Assembly: GCF_006438825.1 (NCBI RefSeq)
Contig: NZ_RCZP01000011.1
Coordinates: 62,001 to 126,000 of the forward strand
Origin: Muricoccus nepalensis
GTDB taxonomy: Bacteria; Pseudomonadota; Alphaproteobacteria; Acetobacterales; Acetobacteraceae
Direction: 5' to 3'
DNA: 64,000 bases
The position numbers were made by a program, and so were the translations under genes. Under the pieces are notes generated by a model. The model did not search any database and was not told the DNA's origin. It saw nothing but the letters and a program-made list of their open reading frames with translations. How positions within the stretch are numbered: position 1 is the first letter of the stretch; every line of letters starts with the position of its first letter. This document shows, piece after piece, positions 32,276 to 40,594 of the stretch.

Positions 32276-32353
32276 GTCCGAAAAGGGTCGGGGGCGGCGC
32301 TAGCCGCCCCGGTCGGGGCCAAGCGCCGGGTGGGGTTGGGAGCAGTCCTAGCC
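32276..32353. repeat. ~75-bp intergenic repeat, copy 1
   Basis: Shared blocks: GTCCG, GGGTCGG, GGCGGCGCTAGCC, CCGGTCGGGGCC, AGCGCCGGGTGGGG, GGGAGCAGTCCTAG. It lies between the convergent cytochrome gene and the minus-strand gene at 32379. Confidence 0.7.
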
Positions 32354-32378
32354 CGATCTGTGAACTGGCCCGTGCAGG

Positions 32379-32834
32379 TTACGTCCCGCTTAGAACCTGA
32401 CGGAAGCGACCGTCCGTCGTTTCGATGGCTGGCGAGAAATCCATGTTCTGCGTCGAGTTGAAGATCAGCAGGATTGCGATGCTCCCATTGCCGTTACGAT
32501 AGTATCTGGCGTCGGACACCTCGATCTGCTCTGGCTCCAGGTAGGACCAGATCCGGTCTCCAGACATCCCGGCAGGGTCCGGGAGAAGCTCACTCTCGCG
32601 GTGCAGTTCAGTCATCGGGGCCGTGGCTGCCCTTCTGATCGAAGCGAGGCTGGTGACAAGAGTAGACATGGCCGTGGCCTGCTCGCTCGACGGCCCTTCC
32701 TGCTTCGCACGGACGATAAGCCTGAAAGGCTTTTCGAAATCATTCAGGACAAGCGTTCCTTGCCAGTATGACCCAAAGCACTCGATGCCGCCGAAGTCCG
32801 GATGAACCAGGGCAGGCCGCTGATAGAGGCTCAT
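32379..32834 (-). CDS. Hypothetical protein (151 aa)
   Basis: Start at MSLYQRPALVHPDFGG, preceded by AGAGGAAGCGCATTACC. It is soluble and beta-rich (IECFGSYWQGTLVLNDFEKPFRLIVRA; SIAILLIFNSTQNMDFSP). No signal peptide. I do not recognise the family. It is flanked on both sides by copies of the 75-bp repeat. Confidence 0.6.
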   Translation of the reverse strand: MSLYQRPALVHPDFGGIECFGSYWQGTLVLNDFEKPFRLIVRAKQEGPSSEQATAMSTLVTSLASIRRAATAPMTELHRESELLPDPAGMSGDRIWSYLEPEQIEVSDARYYRNGNGSIAILLIFNSTQNMDFSPAIETTDGRFRQVLSGT

Positions 32835-32892
32835 GGTAATGCGCTTCCTCTGTTTCCCGGATGCGCTCCGAGCATTAACATGGCTTGGCACG

Positions 32893-32972
32893 GTGTCCGC
32901 TTCGGGTCGGCGGCGGCGGTAGCCTCTTCGGTCGGGGTCTAGCGCCGGGTGGGGCGGAAACCGGATACCGCC
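32893..32972. repeat. ~75-bp intergenic repeat, copy 2
   Basis: GTCCGCTTCGGGTCGG, GGCGGCGGTAGCC, CGGTCGGGGTCTAGCG, CCGGGTGGGGCGGAAACCGG. Located between the genes at 32379 and 33058. Confidence 0.75.
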
Positions 32973-33057
32973 CGCCTGCAGGCCATCGCGGACGGCGAGG
33001 CCCGCGTGACCGCCGTTGACAGACTTTCATCAGATCGATTGATGGAGGATGGCGAGC

Positions 33058-34581
33058 CTACGCCGACAGCTCATCGAGCCGCGCAATCGCCTTGCGGATT
33101 GCTGTCTTAGCGAAGGCGTCCGAGCCAGCATCAATGAGCTCGTAGCACTTGATGAGGATGGGCCGGATTTTGGCTGGGGAAACCACAAGGGGGCGCGTCA
33201 GCCCCTGGACTGCGAGCGCCACCAGGCGCGCCTGGGCTACGTCGCCCGGCGTAACGTCTTCACCGGCGGAGAGGCGCGCCAGCATGTCGTGCGCAGGGCC
33301 AGCCGCAGCCACATACGCGGCATCCGGCGAGGACAAGCGGGCGACGTAGAGCTTCTTCTGAGCCCCGGTCGCCTTCTCGTTCGCTTTCACGAATCTGATG
33401 AGTTCGGCGTCGGACATCTCCGCTCGACGCCCAAAATACCTGATGGGCAGCCAGTCATTGCCCGGGACCTCAATCGCGCAGCGGACGTAATCAATAGGGT
33501 CGGCGGTCAGCGCCTCGGTCAGAAAGTCCTTCCGCATGTCGGCACGGGTCACCAACCCCTTCTTGGCCCCCGCGGATGCGGATGCCTGGATGTCGCCAAT
33601 CAGGCGAAGCGCAGGCGCTCCGGCCTTCTCGTCGAATGCGCCCTCTTTGATGAACTTCAGCTCCTTGATGACGTCCGGGTCGAGTTCGATGGTGCGCTTG
33701 CCGTCTAGCAGGCTGCCCTCCCTGAGGTCGGCGACCATCACGTGCTCCGGCCCGAGGGCAAGGAGACGCTGGATCATCGGGAGCATCTCCGCCCGCGCCT
33801 GGGCATCCCGCTCGTCGAGCATGGCGCGCAGGTCCGAGTACGAAATCCGTGTGGACTGTCCAGGGTAGCGGAAGAATATGTCGCCCTCCCGGATGTCGCC
33901 CTGCCCCTCGTTCTTGCAGGCGATGACTGGGCGGCTGGGGTGCTGATCGACATGCAGCACGCCGACGATCTTCCCGCCGACCTTGAACACCGCCTTCTGG
34001 AAGCGGGGCGTCGGGTCGAAGGTGGACCGCAGGCGCTTGGCGATCTCGGCCGGGTCCAGGTTGGCGAAGTCGTCGCTAGGCAGGCCCAGTACCGGGTGTG
34101 CGCCCTTCGGATCCTTGTCGCCGACGCCGAGGAACACGTAGCCGCCGCGATTGTTGGCCAGCGCCGCGACAGCCTTCAGCCACGGAGTGGCATGCTTCAG
34201 GCCGAAGCTCGTTTTGCATTCGGCTTGGTCGGTCTCCCCGGCGGCCAGATGCCAGATTCCACCGCTCCCCTTGGCAAACATCTGCTGGAGCGTCGCTTCG
34301 GAAAGCGGGCTGGACGGCACCGCACTGGCGGGCGCCACGACCAGGGGCACCGACGAGGACGGCTTCTGCGTCGCCAGGAACGCATCCAGATCCTTGTCCG
34401 ACGCGGCCTGGATGCTGGCGGAATCGCTGTAGGTCCCCGACGCAATGCCGGTGATCCGGCCAGAGTTCACTGCTCGATCCGGCCGATTGAAGAAAAACTG
34501 GACGTCCCGGTTCTTCATGCCCCGGGTGACCATCGCCTTGATCAGGGCGATCTCGTCGTTGGTGATGGTCCGCTTGGCCAA
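33058..34581 (-). CDS. AlbA_2/Schlafen-like domain protein (507 aa)
   Basis: The N-terminal ~45 residues look like a helix-turn-helix (TNDEIALIKAMVTRGMKNRDVQFFFNRPDRAVNSGRITGI). Residues ~115-245 match the AlbA_2 (divergent AAA-4, Schlafen-related) domain: ECKTSFGLKHATPWLKAVAALANNRGGYVFLGVGD. The C-terminal half is unassigned. Proteins with this pair of features occur in defence islands and as regulators. The start is TTG with a weak ribosome-binding site. A defence role is inference. Confidence 0.7.
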   Translation of the reverse strand: MAKRTITNDEIALIKAMVTRGMKNRDVQFFFNRPDRAVNSGRITGIASGTYSDSASIQAASDKDLDAFLATQKPSSSVPLVVAPASAVPSSPLSEATLQQMFAKGSGGIWHLAAGETDQAECKTSFGLKHATPWLKAVAALANNRGGYVFLGVGDKDPKGAHPVLGLPSDDFANLDPAEIAKRLRSTFDPTPRFQKAVFKVGGKIVGVLHVDQHPSRPVIACKNEGQGDIREGDIFFRYPGQSTRISYSDLRAMLDERDAQARAEMLPMIQRLLALGPEHVMVADLREGSLLDGKRTIELDPDVIKELKFIKEGAFDEKAGAPALRLIGDIQASASAGAKKGLVTRADMRKDFLTEALTADPIDYVRCAIEVPGNDWLPIRYFGRRAEMSDAELIRFVKANEKATGAQKKLYVARLSSPDAAYVAAAGPAHDMLARLSAGEDVTPGDVAQARLVALAVQGLTRPLVVSPAKIRPILIKCYELIDAGSDAFAKTAIRKAIARLDELSA

Positions 34582-34697
34582 CTTAGTCTAGTCCCGAGGC
34601 CTGTGAGTTGTTGCCACGAAGGCCCTCCTATGTCGGAGCTTCCGGTCGTCACCGCAACATTTTCCTGTCGACCACGCGCAGCAGGTTTGGCTACGAG

Positions 34698-34775
34698 AGT
34701 CCGCTTCGGGTCGCCTGCTGCGGTAGCTGCGCCGGTAAGACCTAGCGCCGGGGTCGGTGGGAAGCAGACCTAGCT
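34698..34775. repeat. ~75-bp intergenic repeat, copy 3
   Basis: GAGTCCGCTTCGGGTCG, GCTGCGGTAGC, GCCGGTAAGACCTAGCG, CCGGGGTCGGTGGG, AAGCAGACCTAGC. Ends at the stop codon of the AAA_28 gene. Confidence 0.75.
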
Positions 34776-35312
34776 GATCCGATCCACGATGAAGCGGACG
34801 CGGTCTTCGACCGAGCTTTTGGGGAGATGCGTCAGTTCGTAGCCAAGCTCGCCATAGGCGCTGACCATCGCCTCATAGGTCGCCTGCGCTTCTTCAAACG
34901 TTTGTTTGCGCTCCGCGTCTTGGTCGAAGATCTCTGGCCAGGGCGGCGCGATGAAGACTTGGCGGTTGTACCGGAAGGTGCAGGCTGCCTTGCGGACATG
35001 CGGCGGCACCGGCAAGGCGCACAGGTTCAGATACCCCAGCACGTCGGGTATCCCGCGATCAAACAGGACGACTCCCGGGTGGCCACGGGCTTCTCGATGG
35101 GAACGCAGCTCCCAACCGAGCATGAGTTCTGCGAAAGCGAGACGGTCGTCCCAGGGTAGGGCGGCGCCGCCGATTTCCACCTGATCCTGAATGATGGCTC
35201 TTCCGGCCTCGGGCATTGCGCGCATGCCACCAACTGCTAGGGCCTCAATCAGGGTACTCTTGCCAGAACCCGGACCGCCCGTGACGACGAAGAAGTGTGG
35301 TTGATCCTGCAA
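34770..35312 (-). CDS. AAA_28-type ATPase/kinase
   Basis: 180 residues, start TTG with AAGGAC upstream. FVVTGGPGSGKSTLIEAL is Walker A. Then come EAGRAIIQDQ and HPGVVLFDRGIPDVLGYLNL, the conserved AAA_28 layout with an Asp-Arg. The fold is that of small NMP-kinase-like ATPases of unknown substrate, often next to toxin or repair genes. It is a monocistronic unit between two copies of the intergenic repeat. Confidence 0.8.
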   Translation of the reverse strand: MQDQPHFFVVTGGPGSGKSTLIEALAVGGMRAMPEAGRAIIQDQVEIGGAALPWDDRLAFAELMLGWELRSHREARGHPGVVLFDRGIPDVLGYLNLCALPVPPHVRKAACTFRYNRQVFIAPPWPEIFDQDAERKQTFEEAQATYEAMVSAYGELGYELTHLPKSSVEDRVRFIVDRIS

Positions 35313-35384
35313 ACGGGGGTCCTTCGGTTATTGCTGGAAGGCGAGGAGAGACATCGGTGTCTGATACCATGCCGCTCGCCTCCT

Positions 35385-35458
35385 TGGACCGCTTTGGGTC
35401 GGGTGCAGAGATGTCCCTCCCCGGTCGCGGCTAGCGCCGGGGAGGGTGGACAGTAGCC
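35385..35458. repeat. ~75-bp intergenic repeat, copy 4
   Basis: GGACCGCTTTGGGTCGGG, CCCCGGTCGCGGCTAGCG, CCGGGGAGGGTGGACAGTAGCC. The 270-nt gap around it (35313-35582) holds no convincing gene. Confidence 0.7.
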
Positions 35459-35582
35459 ATTCTCAGGTGGACGCCCCATCCCTTTAGGGGCTGAGGCAGC
35501 GCAAGCATTGGTGCTGAGGGTGAGCGGGATACCTACAGGTTCCTACCCATTGTGCTCAGTCCTGCCAGAAGGATTGCTGATT

Positions 35583-36500
35583 TCAGGCTTTCGCCGAGGC
35601 CGTAGGCGTACCCGGCCTACAGAAGCTGCGCTGCTCGACGGGCGGCAAACCCGGCGTGCCCGGCAGAGCATAACGGCCATATCCTACCCGCTCGACCAAG
35701 CCGAGCTCCATCATCGCGCGCAGATGCCCCGTGACATTGGGCACGGTTCGGCCGATCGCGCGGGCGATATCTACGGCTTGGCGTGGCTCGGTAAGGTTGA
35801 GCAAGATCGCGTCCCGAACAGGCTGAGGTCGGCAGCCGCCCGGCCAGCTATGGCTGCGTGGCACGACCGCCGTGGCTGGTGAAGTGGCTGTGGACAGCGC
35901 GTACTGTCCCCTTTCGACACGGGTTATCTGGCCGTTGTGCAATAGATCCAGCAGAAGGTTGTTCATCACGCTGGCGCGGTAACCAATCAGTCGTGCCACT
36001 TCACCACTGCGACAAGGCTTCTCGAACAGGGCCAGTGCTGCTCCCTGCGCCGCCATGTGTTCCACCCTGCGTCGCCGGCTCACTTTCGCTGCGAGAGCAT
36101 CACTGCGCCACCAGAACCTGACCTGACCCCTCCGGGCGCTGGTCACCGCGCCTATTCGACTGAGGGCGGCCAGCTCCTTGTGGATTTCATCTTCCGGAAG
36201 CCCGGTGCCTTCGTGGAGATCGGTCGTGCTCGTCTCCGCCCTGCCCAGCGCTGCCATGATGCGACGGCTTGCCGAATGACCATCCGCCGATGATTTGTCC
36301 ATGTAGTCGATGTGCAGATCACGCAGGATATAATGGTCGCGGCAGTAAGCGACCGCGCGGCCGCTTCGAAGCAGCAGAAGCAGGGAATGGGTCACTTCGC
36401 CGACTGTACGGCCACAATCGGAAGATAGGCTGGCCAGCGTCCCTGGCCTGTGCAGAGCTGCCAGAACCGGCTTGACGCTGGGATGATCCGCGACGGTCAC
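35583..36500 (-). CDS. Protein of four tandem winged-helix repeats, coupled to DotL
   Basis: 305 residues. Four modules of ~55-65 residues share the pattern helix, 'LxxxxG', helix, 'LLxxGxVxxxxxGxYxL': residues ~8-60 (LRSGRAVAYCRDHYIL), ~75-130 (LSRIGAVTSARRGQVRF), ~145-205 (LLHNGQITRVERGQYAL) and ~225-285 (MMELGLVERVGYGRYAL). This looks like repeated MarR/IclR-like winged helices. Its GTG start overlaps the DotL stop (TCAC), so it is made together with the coupling protein. It may be a transfer regulator or a DNA adaptor. No named family is recognised. Confidence 0.65.
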   Translation of the reverse strand: MTVADHPSVKPVLAALHRPGTLASLSSDCGRTVGEVTHSLLLLLRSGRAVAYCRDHYILRDLHIDYMDKSSADGHSASRRIMAALGRAETSTTDLHEGTGLPEDEIHKELAALSRIGAVTSARRGQVRFWWRSDALAAKVSRRRRVEHMAAQGAALALFEKPCRSGEVARLIGYRASVMNNLLLDLLHNGQITRVERGQYALSTATSPATAVVPRSHSWPGGCRPQPVRDAILLNLTEPRQAVDIARAIGRTVPNVTGHLRAMMELGLVERVGYGRYALPGTPGLPPVEQRSFCRPGTPTASAKA

Positions 36501-38812
36501 GCTGCCACCCGCTCAAGCAGCCGCTTCAGATTGGCGGCAAGGTCCTCACTGGTCATCGCCGGTGGCTCAGGCAAGGCGAGGATCGTGGCTTCGGCAAGCA
36601 CCTGGGCAACGGCCTGCCCGGTGCGTGCTGCTTCCGCCGATGAAGCGCCGGACGCCTCTTCGATAGCCGTTATGGCGGCCGCAGCAGCCTTGTCGCCTAC
36701 GACGCCCCACGTCGGAGAAGCGCCTTGATCCTTAGCACTGGCGGTCTCTTCAGCCGTAGAAGCGGTGAGGTCTTCCAGCATGGGCTGGCTCGTGGTGACA
36801 GGAGGCTCCGGCGGATCGTCATTGGCCGGGGTGGGACGCGGCGCCTTGCCCGCTGCCGCGATAGCAGCAGCGATCCGCCCCCCTGCGGTCGGCGCCGTGC
36901 TCGCCTTGAAAGCCTCGATCATGGCGCACAGCACGGGATCCTCTTGAGGCTCGGTGTTGCGCGGCACTTGTCCGCCCTCCAACTGCACGATCACATCCTT
37001 GACCGTATCGCCTGCCTCGCTTCCGTCACGAGGCAAGCCAGCAAGGATCAGCGGTCGGTTGCGACGGATTGGGCCGTCCGCCTTCACGTCGGCGTAGAAC
37101 AGCTTGGCGTACACCCGGCGCCCGCCCAGCATGACGATGGCCTCACCTTCCAGCAGCTTCTGCAGGTCAGACCACGACACCCGGTTGACCTTGCGAACCT
37201 CGGCCGATGGACCCTCGCGGTACTGCCCGGCCTCACCTGCCACGAAAGACGTGGCCTGGGTGACCTCCGTCTCGCCGCCGGTCTTCTCGATCCACTCGCG
37301 GGTGCGATTGGCGTCCTGCTGCCGCATGGCGATGGTCAGGTTGGCGTTGCCCAGCAACGATGCGGTCTTTTCGCCCAGCCGCGCCCAGATGCCCGACACC
37401 TCCTGGAAGCAGAGCCAAAACATGATATTCAGGCCGCGTCCCATGGCCAGCATGCGGTCCATGCCGTTGGTGGCGTAGTACGCCACCTCGTCGAAGACGA
37501 CGTGGAACGGGCCTTCGCCCATGCCAGGCTTGAGCGAGAATATCTCCTTGCTGTCGCCCTCCAGCTTGGCGCCGAGCAGTTGCGCCAGCATGCCGCGCAG
37601 CGAGGCCACCACGATCTTGCCCAGTGCGGCTAAGGTGTCGTCGGAGTTTTCCAGGGCCGGAAGGTTCACCACCAGGATGCGCCGGTTCAGCACCACGTCG
37701 CGCATGTCGATGTCGCCCGACAGCACTTTGAAGATGTGCCCGAGGCTCACCGAGAGCTGTGAGAACACGCCGGTGAAGTAGAACAGCGCGAAGCCGTGCT
37801 GCTTGGACGGCTCGTCACCTTTCTGCTCGTTGTAGGGGACGCTGATATCGTAGCCCGGCAGTTCGCCGAGATACGCCTTCAGCGGATAGATGATCTCCTC
37901 CGGAATATCGGTGGCCTGGATCTTCGACACATCCCCGTTGATCTTATCGCGCGTCAGGAAAATGCGGTGCATCGCTAGCGTGTAGATGGAGCGCAGTTCC
38001 AGGGCGAAGCGAATAGTCTCGATGTTGATGGGTACGCCCTGCCTGTCACGCATCCACACCAGCACCGGGGTGATGGTGGCGATCAGGGCCACGGCTCGGG
38101 TGCGGAAGACGCCGTTGCTGTCCTCGGACTTCTGCTCCCCGAGCTGCGACACCAGCAGTTCGCGGATCGCGTCGGCGTTACCGGCTGCGAAGGGGTTGAA
38201 GGTGTTGGACTGCTTGATCCCCGATGCGACGAGAAAGTTCAGCACCAGCACGTCGTCCTCACGCCCGAAACGCCGGGCCATGGCCATCACCTCGCCGTAC
38301 AGCTTGTTGTCTGCCTTGCCGTCCACCAGCACGAACCCCGAGCCGTGGGTCAGCGAGTTGGCCAGCAGGCTCAGGATAGCAGTTGTCTTACCCGCTCCGG
38401 TGGTGCCGGGGATCGTGCCGTGCTGACGCCCGTCCTCGTTGGTGATCCAGAGCTCTTGCCCGGTCACCTGGTCGATGCCGAGGAAGATGGAGCCCGCAGC
38501 CTGCTGCGGCTTGCGGTCGACCGGGCTGGGATAGTTCCAGTCCAGGCAGTTGGCACTACGCGGTAGGCGCAGCGGCAGCTTAACCCGGCGCCGCATCACC
38601 CAGCCCGCATAGGCCAGGGATGCGGGCACCAGCAGGTCGATCGCTGCGGGATAGAAGTAGGCAACCCCGGCCGCCGTTCCCAGCGCGAGACCTGAAAACT
38701 GGCTTCCGAGCAATTCGGCGAGGCGAACGGTGAGCGGCCGCACGTCGCGGTAGCCCATGCCACCGCCACGCTCGAATTGGTTCTGTGGCCCGGAGATCTC
38801 GCGCCGAATCAT
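36497..38812 (-). CDS. dotL: Type IV coupling protein, DotL/IcmO/TrbC family
   Basis: 771 residues from MIRREISGPQNQF; the longer frame upstream overlaps another gene and is rejected. Two membrane segments (~38-75) precede Walker A PGTTGAGKTT (~135-144) and Walker B HVVFDEVAYY (~438-447). The region ~210-350 (NADAIRELLVSQLG ... LPGYD ... QKGDEPSKQHG) is the internal all-alpha domain. A C-terminal tail of ~200 residues after LILAGLPRDG is Ala/Pro-rich and disordered-looking but ends in a helix (SEDLAANLKRLLERVAA). In Legionella the comparable tail binds DotN and the IcmS-IcmW adaptor. It couples the relaxase-DNA complex or other cargo to the channel. Confidence 0.92.
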   Translation of the reverse strand: MIRREISGPQNQFERGGGMGYRDVRPLTVRLAELLGSQFSGLALGTAAGVAYFYPAAIDLLVPASLAYAGWVMRRRVKLPLRLPRSANCLDWNYPSPVDRKPQQAAGSIFLGIDQVTGQELWITNEDGRQHGTIPGTTGAGKTTAILSLLANSLTHGSGFVLVDGKADNKLYGEVMAMARRFGREDDVLVLNFLVASGIKQSNTFNPFAAGNADAIRELLVSQLGEQKSEDSNGVFRTRAVALIATITPVLVWMRDRQGVPINIETIRFALELRSIYTLAMHRIFLTRDKINGDVSKIQATDIPEEIIYPLKAYLGELPGYDISVPYNEQKGDEPSKQHGFALFYFTGVFSQLSVSLGHIFKVLSGDIDMRDVVLNRRILVVNLPALENSDDTLAALGKIVVASLRGMLAQLLGAKLEGDSKEIFSLKPGMGEGPFHVVFDEVAYYATNGMDRMLAMGRGLNIMFWLCFQEVSGIWARLGEKTASLLGNANLTIAMRQQDANRTREWIEKTGGETEVTQATSFVAGEAGQYREGPSAEVRKVNRVSWSDLQKLLEGEAIVMLGGRRVYAKLFYADVKADGPIRRNRPLILAGLPRDGSEAGDTVKDVIVQLEGGQVPRNTEPQEDPVLCAMIEAFKASTAPTAGGRIAAAIAAAGKAPRPTPANDDPPEPPVTTSQPMLEDLTASTAEETASAKDQGASPTWGVVGDKAAAAAITAIEEASGASSAEAARTGQAVAQVLAEATILALPEPPAMTSEDLAANLKRLLERVAA

Positions 38813-38822
38813 CGAATGGGCC

Positions 38823-39323
38823 TCAACGTTCCAGGCCGAAGGCGTTGCGCGGTGCCGCCCCCGGCTGTGCGGCGGCCGCCTGCGGTGCAGCGACCGGGGC
38901 AGTGGCGGGCAGCACGATACGCGGCGGCTGTGCAAGCTGCTGCTGCAAGGCCGGAGGCAGCTGCGGCAGGGTTGGCAACGAACCGGCCGGGTTTGCCGGC
39001 ACCACAGGAACGAAGGCCGGCGCCTGCAACGGGCCGATGCGGCGCGCGAGTGCCAGGTCGGCCGGGAGTTCCAGTTCAGCGGTGCGGCTGGCGGGCCGCG
39101 AAGCACTGAACTGTCCGGCACCGAAAACCACCACCAGAGCGATAAGGCTCAATGAGCCGATCAGAAAGGGCCGACGCCTGCCAGCAGACGGGCCCTCCCC
39201 GAGGTGGAGGTGGATGTGCATCCCTTCCGGTCGCCCACCGACATTGCCCGCCCAATCTCCAAGCGGCACCTCGCGAGAGTAACCGCGGTCCGCTCGATCA
39301 CGCACGTCGCTGCTGGCCATCAC
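38823..39323 (-). CDS. Single-TM Pro/Ala-rich protein between DotM and DotL
   Basis: ~166 residues, start overlapping the DotM stop. The N-terminal ~55 residues are cytoplasmic and contain MHIHLHLGEG; a transmembrane segment follows (FLIGSLSLIALVVVFGAG). The periplasmic part is Pro/Ala/Gln-rich (PTLPQLPPALQQQLAQPP). It ends 10 nt before the DotL start. In Legionella the place between icmP and icmO is empty, so this is an addition of the plasmid lineage. A role as coupling-complex accessory is inference. Confidence 0.6.
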   Translation of the reverse strand: MMASSDVRDRADRGYSREVPLGDWAGNVGGRPEGMHIHLHLGEGPSAGRRRPFLIGSLSLIALVVVFGAGQFSASRPASRTAELELPADLALARRIGPLQAPAFVPVVPANPAGSLPTLPQLPPALQQQLAQPPRIVLPATAPVAAPQAAAAQPGAAPRNAFGLER

Positions 39324-40594
39324 GCCTGCTCCTCTTGTTCCAGGCGATGCTGCTCGATAGCGGCGCGAACGGCATGCAGGGCGGCTGAGATTTCTGGATT
39401 GAACAGAGCGCAGCGTGCCTGCCGCTCATTCTCCCAGTGTGCGCGGGCACCGATGGCTTCCACGCGGGGGTTGGGATGGGAGTTCTGTCCCGGCCCGTGT
39501 CCGGGGAAACCGAGCGAGTGCAGGGCGTACCAGAGGTTACGATCCATCAGCTTCAGGCCGTTGAACTGCGGCGGCGCCAGTACGCCGCAGTTCAGCCTCG
39601 CAAGGTTGAGCAAGCCCATCAGGGCCGTCGTCTCGAAGGCGTGCCATCGTGCGGCAGCCTCGGCCGGAATGCGCAGGGTTCCGTCCGAGATCACGGCGTC
39701 GGCAGATGCCAACACTCCGGGCGGAGCCTGCAGGGGTTGATCCGGACCGGCCGGGCCGTGTTCGCCGTCAGCAGCCAGTGCCTCCGCCAGGTCGCCAAGG
39801 AGTGTCAGACATTCTTCTCGACGGCCCGCGAGATGCAGGCTGATGGCCGCGAACATGATGCGGGCAGGAGGGCGAGCAGCCGCTGCCCCGCGCCAGACAG
39901 GTCCAAGTTGGGCGATCAACCCCGTGGTGATCCTGGCGGCGTCGTAGACCGGCGAGCCTGAAGCCTTGCGCTTAGTCCACTTCCTCTTGGCTTCGCCCGG
40001 GGTGCCCCCGGTGGCTGGCGGTTCGGCCTCCTTCATTTCTGGCAGGCGTGCGACCCACTCGTGGGCGTGCAAGGCAGGATCGGCTGGCCGCGGCTGGCCA
40101 TCACCGAGCGGCACCAGACGCAAACCTCGGCCGAGGTAGGCACTGGCGGCCCGAAAGAAGCTGGCTTGCTCCTTGGCCAAGCCGTCGAGATCGAGCTTGC
40201 GTTTGAAGCGGGCAGGCGGTGCCCAGACGAAACAGACGATTGCCAGAGCAGCGATCAGCGCAGTGACCGGAGCACGGATCACGTTGTTGACCAGGCCGCA
40301 CATGGCCACGAGTTCGTCGAAGGTCACCGTTGAATAGCGAGATTGGGCAACCAACCGCGACAGGCCTTCTAGCTTTCCTGTCACCCCGGCCAGGGCCGAC
40401 ATCTTCCACAACTGCAGGGTGGCCACTGCCTCCACCACCTCGGCGTGGTGAAGGTTCCACAGCATCCAGCCCCCGATGCCGAGGCCGATCGCGATGATGA
40501 TGAGGCTGAGGAAGGTGTAGTCGTCGCTCGACGCCCAGCCGGAACGTCCGGCTCCCTTGCTGCCGCTCACGTCGGCAGCCCTCCGGTGCTCCAC
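39320..40594 (-). CDS. dotM: Coupling complex protein DotM/IcmP/TrbA
   Basis: 424 residues from GTG (MEHRRAAD). Hydrophobic segments at ~30-48 (FLSLIIIAIGLGIGGWMLW) and ~112-130 (VTALIAALAIVCFVWAP). The C-terminal domain has the family signature TTALMGLLNLARLNCGVLAPPQFNGLKLMDRNLWYALHSLG, clearly IcmP/DotM. DotM forms the coupling complex with DotL and binds effector signals in Legionella. The 3' end carries the transfer motif of the next gene; the 5' end overlaps the mini-DotL gene by 28 nt. Confidence 0.9.
   Translation of the reverse strand: MEHRRAADVSGSKGAGRSGWASSDDYTFLSLIIIAIGLGIGGWMLWNLHHAEVVEAVATLQLWKMSALAGVTGKLEGLSRLVAQSRYSTVTFDELVAMCGLVNNVIRAPVTALIAALAIVCFVWAPPARFKRKLDLDGLAKEQASFFRAASAYLGRGLRLVPLGDGQPRPADPALHAHEWVARLPEMKEAEPPATGGTPGEAKRKWTKRKASGSPVYDAARITTGLIAQLGPVWRGAAAARPPARIMFAAISLHLAGRREECLTLLGDLAEALAADGEHGPAGPDQPLQAPPGVLASADAVISDGTLRIPAEAAARWHAFETTALMGLLNLARLNCGVLAPPQFNGLKLMDRNLWYALHSLGFPGHGPGQNSHPNPRVEAIGARAHWENERQARCALFNPEISAALHAVRAAIEQHRLEQEEQA
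39361..39373 (-). promoter_or_regulatory. CCGTTYGCGCCGA motif inside the end of dotM
   Basis: The minus strand reads GCCGTTCGCGCCG, 37 nt before the start at 39323. It occurs although the site is coding for DotM, which suggests selection for the DNA or RNA motif. Confidence 0.6.
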
